Shown here: one piece after another, positions 10,202-18,487 of the stretch
Layout: the number at the start of each line of letters is the position of its first letter
Numbering within the stretch: position 1 is the stretch's first letter
From: Pseudoneurospora amorphoporcata
Lineage: Eukaryota > Ascomycota > Sordariomycetes > Sordariales > Sordariaceae
Reading direction: 5' to 3'
Assembly (NCBI GenBank): GCA_033297205.1
Contig: MU859396.1
Coordinates: 1 to 22,383 of the forward strand
DNA length: 22,383 nucleotides
The notes under the pieces: model-generated
Databases searched by the model: none
The model's input: the letters and a program-made list of their open reading frames with translations, nothing else
Told to the model about the DNA's origin: nothing
Translations under genes and position numbers: made by a program

Positions 10202-10275
10202 TGATCCGACCCAGGCTCGATCTGGGGACCTTCAGTGTGTTAGACTGACGTGATAACCAACTACACCATCGGACC
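10202..10275 (-). tRNA. tRNA-Val (anticodon AAC)
   Basis: Read on the minus strand, the 74-nt sequence folds as a complete cloverleaf. The acceptor GGTCCGA pairs with TCGGATC (one G-T pair). A D arm contains AGTTGG. The anticodon stem TCAGT/ACTGA is perfect, with loop CTAACAC giving anticodon AAC (valine). The variable loop is AGGTC, the T arm is CCCAG-ATCGAGC-CTGGG, and the discriminator is A. The B box reads GATCGAGCC. There is no intron. CCA is not encoded, as expected for a eukaryotic nuclear tRNA. It lies alone in a gene-poor region, with T-runs immediately downstream. Confidence 0.95.
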
Positions 10276-11237
10276 GTGGTATTTGATGCTCACTGCGATA
10301 ACCAAATTGCCTTATGAAGCCAACACAAAAGAAGTGTCACCGAGGTGATTGCAAAACACGGCGCGACACCTTAACATGTCTAGTGTAACCCTTGAAACAG
10401 CACAGCCAAAAGGATTGACGAGGCGAAGGCAAGAAATCCAGGCATCAATGGCCGATGAGGCGTGAGAGACCAGACTGAGGAACAATGAGAACAAGTTGCA
10501 GGAATCATTGACGAGTGTCCCCTCTCCTCATTACTCGAGCCGCTCCGTGTCTGGTCTCCCTGAAGCGGTGATCCATGCTATCTCCCAGCCTAAAACCAAG
10601 CATATATTATTTCAATACAACGCAGCATACCATAGCTAAAGTTCTTTATTAATGGCTGACCTAAAATAGGTCCATTGCCCAAGCTGCCATTCCAGTAAGC
10701 CAATTGGTCCGTGTCGAGAGCTGATATGCTGGAGCTGGAACTGCCCATCACCTTTCCTTGCCGTGTCATTAAGTAAAGCCCATATATGAGGAGGCCAAGG
10801 CGGGAAAACTCGGGTAATTGGAACCTAGGAAAGGAGGCATAGGATTTGAGTAAGCAATCCAACGGTGCCATGGGAGTAGAATATAAAACCGTCACCCTGC
10901 TCGCTTCCGCCGTTCTCAGATTCATCCCTGCCATCATCGCCGCCATCACCATTGATCAACGTGGACTCCAGGAGGGTTGAAGACCCCAATTCGACACACT
11001 CGCTAAACCAGCATACCTACCTCTAGGGGAGGAACGGATGGGTCGGATGAATGCTTTTTGAGAGGCGACACTTGGACTAGGGACAACTTGGAAGTAGGTG
11101 GTGTAAATGAAAGTGGGAATGCTACCATAAAAGAGTAGATGCAAGGTGACAGGGAATCGTGTGAAATTTGGGCTCACTGTGCCGTAACTGTGGTGGAACG
11201 ATTTACTCTGGGGGAGGTAGATTCCTCGTAGTCCAAT
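10276..11237. other. Spacer with one weak ORF
   Basis: A minus-strand ATG ORF at 10590-10952 (120 residues, with a Met/Ala-rich start) has no recognised domain, and its codon use is not biased to C or G. It could be a chance frame or the 3' untranslated region of the small gene at 11238-11384. Nothing else is supported. Confidence 0.35.
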
Positions 11238-11384
11238 TTAACGGTTAGCTGCTGACATGCCGTTGACCGTGCCTCGAGAAAGGATCGGGAGTGCGGAAGC
11301 GGAGACGACGTCGGGGAAGAAGAGGGCAACAACTGACATGGCCATGCCGATGGTCGTGGCGGCAACGGTGGAGTGACAGGGCAT
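11238..11384 (-). CDS. Candidate small secreted protein (48 aa)
   Basis: An ATG ORF of 48 codons with a favourable start context (ATCAAGATGCC), preceded by an A/C-rich stretch typical of fungal leaders. The product has a near-neutral N-terminus (a His but no Lys or Arg), a hydrophobic core (residues 12-23, IGMAMSVVALFF) and an A-S-A site at residues 29-31. Signal peptidase would leave about 17 residues starting LPILSRGTVNG. The remaining peptide has no cysteines. It could be a secreted peptide, a pheromone- or effector-like product, or the first exon of a longer secreted protein whose splice sites I could not find. A 5' UTR ORF is another possibility. No homologue is recognised. Confidence 0.4.
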   Translation of the reverse strand: MPCHSTVAATTIGMAMSVVALFFPDVVSASALPILSRGTVNGMSAANR

Positions 11385-11873
11385 CTTGATGGGTTTGAAG
11401 TAAGGTGTCGGATGTTCTTCCGCCTGCTTTTGATGAGTGGACTTGTTTAGGTTGCTGTAATGATGACTGATAGTTAAAGTTGAGATGAGGTGGAAGTTGC
11501 TCGGCGTGATAAGTTTGCGGTTTGGAATCGTGGGCAGTCGGTGGTTGATGAGGAAAACAAGGCCATTTATTAGGCAGAACAGCCTGACGGTAACTTGATG
11601 ACGACAATGACCAGATCATGGATTTGTTCAATGAAACTCGCCACATTGTCGAACGTCCGTTCTTGTTTTTCTCCAGCCCGATGTTGTTCTTTCCATCGTT
11701 TATGCTTTGTGGCCCAAGTCACGTTGTTCATTTATCGATGACCAGGAATTGTTCAGATTGAGGATGGAAAGAGAAAAATATAAGTGACTATGGTAACAAC
11801 GGAGATGAAGTTGGTTGGTCTGAAATGTGTTGACTGGTTCATTGCCGACGGCGACCTCGAACGAACTGATGCG
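11385..11873. other. Leader and promoter side of the small ORF at 11238-11384
   Basis: Minus-strand A/C-rich sequence runs up to about 11460. Overlapping ORFs (11245-11646 minus, 11753-12055 minus) look like out-of-frame shadows or chance. Confidence 0.35.
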
Positions 11874-12176
11874 TTAAACAAGTGATCGGAAATACAGCAT
11901 CGAAGGCAATCGAGCGGGCAGCTTGTGTGGACGTTCAGCCGTATACTTGGGGGAAATGCATTGACGCTCTCCCGGGAGATGACGCGCCAGTCGGACATGC
12001 TTGTAGCGGGCGAACTGGCTGTAAACGCCCATGTCGGCGTCTTCCGTGAAAACATCGTGGTCGAAACGTGACCGACCGCCGGGCAGCATCAGTACCCATC
12101 GCCCAAGATCAGCTTCAAGGAGCGAAGGATTGACATCTTCTTCCCTATGGCACGACCACGCAGGCCGAGCACACAT
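11874..12176 (-). CDS. Unknown ORF, 100 aa, coding-like codon use
   Basis: An ATG at 12176 opens a 100-residue frame. Residues 38-61, starting FDHDVFTEDADM, are encoded with G or C in the third position in 19 of 24 codons, similar to the housekeeping genes of the window; the overlapping frame at 11753-12055 lacks this pattern. The product is mixed and charged (rich in R, D, L) with no signal peptide, membrane segment or recognised domain. It may be a fragment of a larger gene. Confidence is limited because its length is within chance range. Confidence 0.25.
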   Translation of the reverse strand: MCARPAWSCHREEDVNPSLLEADLGRWVLMLPGGRSRFDHDVFTEDADMGVYSQFARYKHVRLARHLPGERQCISPKYTAERPHKLPARLPSMLYFRSLV

Positions 12177-13254
12177 TGAAAAAGGGTTGCAATGAATTGC
12201 GATGGCTTGACATCAAAAATTACGACCAGAACGGCCCCGAAGGACAATTCACGGCGGCTAGCACCACGATGTGCAATGCAGGCTCTCCACCGTACTACGC
12301 GGTTTTCTTGATCTCCGCGCAGTCAGTCAAGGTAAGTATGAAGAAGAAAAAGAGAAAAGAAGAGGAGGAAGAATTGGCGAGGGGAGCTGCTGTTAAATAG
12401 AGGGATTGGGTGGTCTGTGCACGAGTGCAAATTCCATGAAATTCTGGACAGCTGCTGACGCCTGACGGTCTGGTTGGTCTGTCAGCTCCTGCTGCATGAC
12501 GCCTGCCGTTGGATATTTGCATTTTGGATTTGGATTTGGAGATCGGTCTTGCAGTTTGCACCGGCATCCTCGTCAGCTCTTCTTTCGAACTTTCTTCAAC
12601 TGAATGGCAAGCACCCTGCATGGACTCCGTCAGATGCACAGCTCATGTTCTCAAAAATTTACCCTAAGATGTCAGGTTTCACTTCCCGCTGCCTTCCAAA
12701 GAAATGAGGCCTTGATGTCCCAGAAAACCGCATACTAATACAAATGGGCATCCCTGTCTTTGTGACAAAGTGGACAAAACATCACGATGAACGGTTTCTG
12801 CCGCTCAAACGATGTGTCCAGGCACGTGCAAGGACAAGAACATAAAAGGTCCATCTCCCCAACATGTCCAGGTTGCCGCAGTAGCGCTTGGCGTTGGAAC
12901 TTTGTGTGGATCTTTGAAAGCCGAGACCAAAAGAGCAACTGCGCTAGTCTAGGCTGAGCTAGGCCCTACGGCGGGAAAGGGAAGGTGGCGCATATCATCG
13001 GGTTTGAGCATCACCAGGGAGTTGGGAGGTACACAATTTGTGAAATGGCGGAAGTTGATTCACCAATTCCGTCAACGCTGTCACCTGAGACTCGGAGCTT
13101 TGACTCGACCGCTTTCCGCTTCTTTGCCGTTTCTGATTCACAAATCCTCCCTGCGTTATCGCCTCCCGCGTCCGTCCTGTCTACCTGTAACCAACAGGGC
13201 GTGGATTGCGATACTCCGATCACTTACACCGACGATACCTATATTTCCTGTTAA
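12177..13254. other. Spacer and upstream promoter side of cystathionine beta-synthase
   Basis: Contains a pure purine run of 34 nt (12340-12373) just after a strong GTAAGT donor-like site at 12332-12337. It also contains an upstream ATG ORF at 13045-13254 (69 residues, starting MAEVDSPIPSTLSPE) that ends 243 nt before the synthase ATG. A CCAAT motif is at 13063-13067. Confidence 0.35.
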
Positions 13255-13497
13255 CCGCCAACTCCTCTTTATCGTGAAATCCTTTCCAGATCCTCCCTGC
13301 CCAAAACAACCCTACCCCCGCGCGTTTCCTGTCGTTGTCCTTGTCCCGGCCGACCCAACAGGACAAAGCCCCCACAATAATCCTCGTTCGATAAAAGACC
13401 GAAATTTCTCTGTTCTCCCTCGACAACCGTCCAGCAATCCTTCCTGCCCTCATCCCCGACCGGTCGTCAGTCGAAAAGAATCAAAGCAATCGCAAAC
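13255..13497 (+). promoter_or_regulatory. ATG-free, C/T-rich leader of cystathionine beta-synthase
   Basis: These 243 nt have no ATG on the plus strand and are rich in C and T (CCTCCC, CCTTGTCCC). They run straight into the start context CGCAAACATG. This fits a 5' untranslated region plus core promoter. I looked for a CYS3-type ATGRYRYCAT palindrome between 12700 and 13497 and found no clear match. Confidence 0.5.
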
Positions 13498-15144
13498 ATG
13501 TGCGGCGGTACTACCAACGGCGCTGTGGAGCGCAACGCCGGCCTTACCATGTCGGCCACCGAGCTGATCGGCAACACTCCCCTCGTCCGCCTCAACAAGG
13601 TCCCCCAGTCGCTCGGTATCGAGTGCGAGGTCTACGCCAAGGTCGAGCTCTTCAGCGCCGGCGGCAGTGTCAAGGACAGGATAGCCCTTCGCATGGTTGA
13701 GGAGGCCGAGAAGGAGGGCCGCATCAAGCCTGGTGACACCCTCATCGAGCCCACCAGTGGTAACACGTACGTTTTTGCGTCTCCCTCTCTTTGTTGCGCT
13801 TGAGACTCGTGCTGACATGCTTCCGACAGTGGTATCGGTCTCGCTCTCGTTGGCGCCATCAAGGGCTACAAGACCATCATCACCCTCCCCGAGAAGATGT
13901 CTGCCGAGAAGGTCTCCGTCCTCCGTGCCCTCGGTGCCACCATCATCCGCACCCCTACTCAGGCCGCCTGGGACAGCCCCGAGTCTCACATCGGAGTCGC
14001 CCGCCGTCTCCTCAAGGAAATCCCCAACTCCCACATTCTCGACCAGTACACCAACCCCAACAACCCGCTTGCCCACGAGTTTGGCACCGCCGAGGAGATC
14101 TGGAAGCAGACCGGTGGCAAGGTCACTGCCGTCGTTGCTGGCGCTGGTACTGGTGGTACCATCACTGGTATTGCTCGCGGCCTCCGCAAGCACAATAAGG
14201 ACGTCAAGGTCATTGCTGCCGACCCCGTCGGTTCCATCCTCGCTCTTCCCGAGAGCCTGAACGACCCCAACGCCACCGCTCCCTACAAGGTTGAGGGTAT
14301 TGGCTATGACTTCATCCCCGACGTCCTCAACCGCGAGTTCGTCGACAAGTGGTACAAGACTGAGGACCGCGAGTCGTTCCACCTCGCCCGCCGCCTCATC
14401 GCCGAGGAGGGTCTCCTTGTTGGTGGTTCCTCCGGTAGCGCCATGGCCGCCATGCTCCGCGCCGTCAAGGACTTCAACCTCGGCAAGGGCGACGTTGTCG
14501 TCGTTGTCCTCCCCGACAGCATCCGCTCCTACCTCTCCAAGTTCGCCGACGACGACTGGCTCGCCGCCAACGGCCTCCTCACCACCGAGAACGATATCAA
14601 GACCGCCAACGACACCAACGGCACTGCCACCATCAAGGAGCAGCAGAAGACCGAGCAGAAGAAGACCGATGACGCCTACGCCGGCGCCACCGTCCGCGCC
14701 CTCCGCCTCAAGCCCGTCACCTCCGTCCTCGCTGACTCGCCCTGCTCCGAGGCCATCGAGACCATGCGCGACAAGGGTTTTGACCAGCTCCCCGTCCTTG
14801 CCCCCACCGGCGGCAAGCTTGTCGGTCTCGTCACCCTCGGCAACATGCTCAGCTTCATCCAGCGTGGCCGCGCCACCCCTGCCAGCCCCGTTTCCGAGGT
14901 CATGTTTAACTTTAGCCGCATCGACGAGGTCGTCACCGATCCCCGCAAGTTCGGCAACGATCTCAAGGACAAGCAGCGCAAGTTTGTCGAGATCACCATG
15001 GACACTCCCCTCGCTGCTCTCAGCAAGTTCCTCGAGTGGAACGCTGCTGCGATCGTCACGGAGAAGCAGGACGATGGTTCCAAGCCTGTCGCTGTTGTCA
15101 CCAAGGTCGATCTCTTGACCTACATGGTTCGTCAGCAGTCGTAA
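13498..15144 (+). CDS. CYS4: Cystathionine beta-synthase
   Basis: The coding sequence is join(13498..13766,13830..15144), 527 aa. The 63-nt intron (GTACGT donor, GCTGAC branch, GACAG acceptor) splits the codon for Thr90 inside the substrate-loop motif SGNTG (residues 87-91). The enzyme condenses serine and homocysteine to cystathionine, the first step of transsulfuration, using pyridoxal phosphate (PLP) in the cytosol. K59 in GGSVKDR is the PLP lysine; GAGTGGT (194-200) binds the cofactor phosphate; GGSSGSA (288-294) lies in the catalytic core. A charged linker (about 342-370, rich in T, N, K, Q) joins the catalytic part to paired CBS domains at about 383-436 and 470-527. Length and layout match yeast Cys4. 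The N-terminus is short, with no room for the heme domain of the animal enzyme. Codons end mostly in C, suggesting high expression. Confidence 0.97.
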
Positions 15145-16181
15145 ATCACACCTCTTACATACGTTCGAACAATCTTTGACCGCATAGAGTGGAGGATGTC
15201 ATTACCAATAACACCAACAACAACAAACAACACAAGCCGCCTGCGTGAGACGTGGGATGGATTAAACGGGGATCTTTTCTTAAGAGGATGATACCTAGAG
15301 TCAACATCTATGGGCGGTTATTCTTTTTTACTTTTTTTTTTTTGGTTTACACCTCTGGGAGCCTTGGTTGGGCGTTCTACTACTTACTACATTTGCTTTC
15401 GCGCACACAGAGTTTCTGGGTAGCATTTGGTCCGGCGTAGAAAAGGGTTCAACCCGTGCAAATGGGACGTTTTATTTTTATTGTTCATATTTGGAGGTCT
15501 TTGACCTGCTGCTTTGTGATATCCTCCCTGACTTCCCCTGCTCTTCCGGCTTTTTGTGTTGTATCGTTCGATTCAAATCGCTGGGTCAGAGTACGGTTTG
15601 TTTTTTAAAGAAACATTTGTCCTCCTTCTTCTATTTCTCACCGGGTCGCGTCTCATCAATGATCATAAACTAGCCGCTTCCACTCAGGGAATTTTGTTTT
15701 ACTCCAAGCCAATCCTGTCTGTCACTGGATCGTTCCCGAGAAACCTTGCGACCCGCAATTAGCTCACCAGCACGATACCTGTTGAGTGGAAGCGGTACTA
15801 TGAGCAGGTGGGAGACGGCTGTACCTGGAAATGGCGCTCCTCTACTCCTACTCTTCCTTGGCAACCGAGTTCAACGACTTTAAAAGGGCTCCTTGACCTT
15901 CTACGTGAACCTGAAGCTGAAGCTGGTAGATGGGGCTGTTGGTCAATGAGTGGAAATCGGTCCTCTCTTCCAATGCCTGCTTCGCAACACGTTACTGCGC
16001 TTCATGAGATGACCCGAATGATATTAGTTTATTATCCATATTGCGTACAATTATTCGTAACCCCATCCTATTTCACAACACCATCCATATGGCCCTTTCC
16101 ATGTCATACTCTACGCCCATAACCTCAACAATCCATCCACGCCGTCATCCATATCCCATCACGACCTATCCCACGCCCGAC
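15145..16181. other. Shared 3' region of two convergent genes
   Basis: Lies between the stop codons of the synthase and the SRP-receptor gene. It has a 12-nt T run (15332-15343) and T-rich sequence around 15320-15660, as expected for 3' untranslated DNA. No gene is supported. Confidence 0.5.
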
Positions 16182-17270
16182 TTAAACCCTCTCAACAACC
16201 CACCTCCACCACCCGTCCACCCCCGGCCCCTCCCCTCCAACCACACTCCCACCCACAACCTCTACCTCGATATCAAACTCCAACATCTGCCTAAAGTCGA
16301 ACCTCTCGCTCCCGTACTCCCCTAACCAATCATCGCCCTCCTCCTTCTCATCTACCGCATCCTCCCTAGCGCCCGAGTCCAACAATGCCTTGCTTCTGGA
16401 AACTCGAATCCTCCCAATCTCAGCCTCCAACTCCTTCTTGACCAGACTTGGCGGAAGCGAAGTGAACAAATCCAGCTTGTTGGCAGCGACCAAGACGGGA
16501 ATGGAGGGGGGGTGTTTACTCCCCTTGCTGTGCCGGGAGTAGCGGTGTTGAAGGGCCAAAAGCACGTCGTAGAGGTAGGTGGCAGCTTGCGACAAGCTGG
16601 AGTCGGGGGAGGAGGGCGAGAGGGTCGAAGCGTCGAGGAGGAACAAAACGCCCTTGATAACGGGTTGGGTTTTGCCGGGAGGGAGAGGACGGCCGGTTTT
16701 GGGGTCGAGAGGGAGGAGGCGCGAGAGGGCGGTGGAGCGGAGCTTGGGGTGGCCGGGGGTGTCGATTAGGAGGAACTTTTTGGGCTTTCTATCTTGGTGA
16801 TCGGCAGTAGAGGACCAAGAAGCGGCGTTTAGTTCCACGGAGACGGGAGTTTGGGAGGTGTGTGTCAATGCGGGCTCGGTTGCGGTCGCGGTCGCGGTTG
16901 TCTTGTCGTTGCTGCTATCGGCATTGGAGGGGGAGGCGGTGCTGCGGCCGGCGCGCTTCTCGAATAAAGTCAGGAGGGCAGTCTTGCCGGCGCCTGAAGG
17001 ACCGGCGAGCAGGATCGAGGGAAGGGAGGACTTGGACGAGGAGGAGGCGGACTCATTGCCGTGGAGGAATTGGTGGAGGATGATGGGGAAGAGGAGGACG
17101 ATTAGGAGACCGGTGATGATGACCGTCTTGTTGGGTTGGAGGGAGGCGGTGAGGAGGTCCTTGATGAGTTCTTTGATGTGCTCTGTGGAGGAAGAGGTGT
17201 TGGATGCTGATGCTGCTGTTGTAGCCACCATTGTCGCCGTGGTGGCTATGGTCTCTATTGTTGTGGACAT
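16182..17270 (-). CDS. SRP102: Signal recognition particle receptor subunit beta
   Basis: Single exon, 362 aa. The product is a membrane-anchored small GTPase that holds the SRP receptor alpha subunit at the ER, so that ribosome-nascent chain complexes dock at the translocon. Visible parts: a Ser/Thr/Ala-rich N-terminal segment; one membrane helix at about 49-69 (TVIITGLLIVLLFPIILHQF); P-loop GPSGAGKT (90-97); DTPGHPKLR (170-178) as G3; NKLD (264-267) as G4; and the family C-terminal pattern with F-x-F before a beta strand ending GGSV (340-343). It is longer than yeast Srp102 because of Ser/Thr-rich and Gly-rich insertions (110-140, 190-225, 294-320). The ATG at 17270 is the first in the frame and leaves the anchor correctly placed. 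It faces away from the palmitoyltransferase gene across a shared upstream region. Confidence 0.93.
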   Translation of the reverse strand: MSTTIETIATTATMVATTAASASNTSSSTEHIKELIKDLLTASLQPNKTVIITGLLIVLLFPIILHQFLHGNESASSSSKSSLPSILLAGPSGAGKTALLTLFEKRAGRSTASPSNADSSNDKTTATATATEPALTHTSQTPVSVELNAASWSSTADHQDRKPKKFLLIDTPGHPKLRSTALSRLLPLDPKTGRPLPPGKTQPVIKGVLFLLDASTLSPSSPDSSLSQAATYLYDVLLALQHRYSRHSKGSKHPPSIPVLVAANKLDLFTSLPPSLVKKELEAEIGRIRVSRSKALLDSGAREDAVDEKEEGDDWLGEYGSERFDFRQMLEFDIEVEVVGGSVVGGEGPGVDGWWRWVVERV

Positions 17271-18487
17271 GGTTGCGGTTATGCTCGACGGGAGCTTGCG
17301 CGCTGATTCGGACGTGTTTGCGCGGGGTCAGATCGGTTGCTCGTTCGGAATGTAGGATGCGGTAGATGTTATAGACGCATCCCCTTTTCGTTTTGCTGAG
17401 ACGCGTCGGTTGTTGATGTTGAGATGCGCGTTACAGGGGAAAGAAGCTCTCGGGGTGTTCTGGTGCCGAAAATGACACCATCGTCATTCGAGAGAAACGG
17501 CCAAACGGGCAGTTCTCCACATAATTTTGGGGCCCCGGGCGCTCCATCAAAGTGGGCTGGACCTGTCACCGTGGGGGCCCGGGCCTCGGGGTGGTTGGGG
17601 ACGACTCAGTGGTCGTGGCAGTGTCCACAGCAGCCCGTCGCCGCACACGTAGGACACGCAACGCCCACCGAAGAAAGAAGGCTCGGAGAACAATGGAGTG
17701 GAGAGAACGAAGATCCAATCGGTAAACCCCTTTCTGTTGCATATGCCAAGTGGAAAGTTGTGAAGACCCTTTTTTTTGGGATTCTTTGCCTCATCGACAT
17801 TGACATCGACATCGCGGTGGCAGTGTGAGACAGACAAGCAGCCACAGGACCGATAATCCCCGGAACTGTCTCTCCGTCCGCGGCACCTTTAGTTGCCCCG
17901 GCGGAAGAACCCTGCAGACAGGTGGGCGTTGGAGAAGCTGCATATTAGTAGGAACATGGACCAGCCACCGGCATGAACAGCGAAATCGGATGTCGACACT
18001 AACAGAACAAGTGGGTGCTGACGAAAGTCCAACATCACCAAAGAGTTTCGACTCCAAGCCAGTTCTTCCCATTGTCATCTTCCGCTTCAGTCTTCCAAGT
18101 TGGCGACTCGGACACGGAGGAATCATCAGCCCACCAACGGCCAGCACATTCCTTTTATTGTTTGCTCTCCGTTATTGTATATTTCGACTCTTGGCCTTCA
18201 TTGTCACTAGGCTATTGCGAGCTTGCGCATTGACCAAATCTTTTACCATTTCTGATAATTCCTTGTCGCAATCCCGTCCGAATCGTCTCAAGTTGCTGCG
18301 GTCTTCCCCCTCCATGCCGATTAGCCGGGTCATCTTCCACACGCTCAGAATCGTGGACACGACAACAAAATAGATACCGGCGACGCCCACGAACCTAGTC
18401 CTCGACCTCCGAATACCCTAAATCTTCCCCGTCGACCGGTTGAACTTGGACGTCTCTCCGCCGATTACATCCAGCCGAGATTCCACC
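17271..18487. promoter_or_regulatory. Divergent intergenic region between SRP-receptor beta and AKR1
   Basis: This 1.2 kb probably holds both promoters. Two GC-rich, nearly palindromic blocks, GGGGCCCCGGGC (17529-17540) and GGGGGCCCGGGCC (17573-17585), lie 44 bp apart. ORFs inside it (17424-17828 plus, 17791-18147 minus, 17825-18373 plus) overlap on both strands and show no domain, so I do not count them as genes. Confidence 0.45.

Noticed and set aside
10288..10310. Second GATAACCAA block next to the tRNA, suggesting a broken tRNA copy
   Set aside because: Only about a dozen bases match the D arm; no anticodon or T arm follows.
13450..15118. Large ORFs overlapping cystathionine beta-synthase in other frames (310 and 275 codons)
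   Set aside because: They are produced by the strong third-position C bias of the real gene and have repetitive Ser/Pro/Thr- or Gly/Asp/Val-rich translations.
17803..17821. Short GACATY tandem run
   Set aside because: Only three units; within chance expectation.
17424..18373. ORFs of 118-182 codons between the two divergent genes
   Set aside because: They overlap on both strands, have no recognised domain and occupy the expected promoter region.
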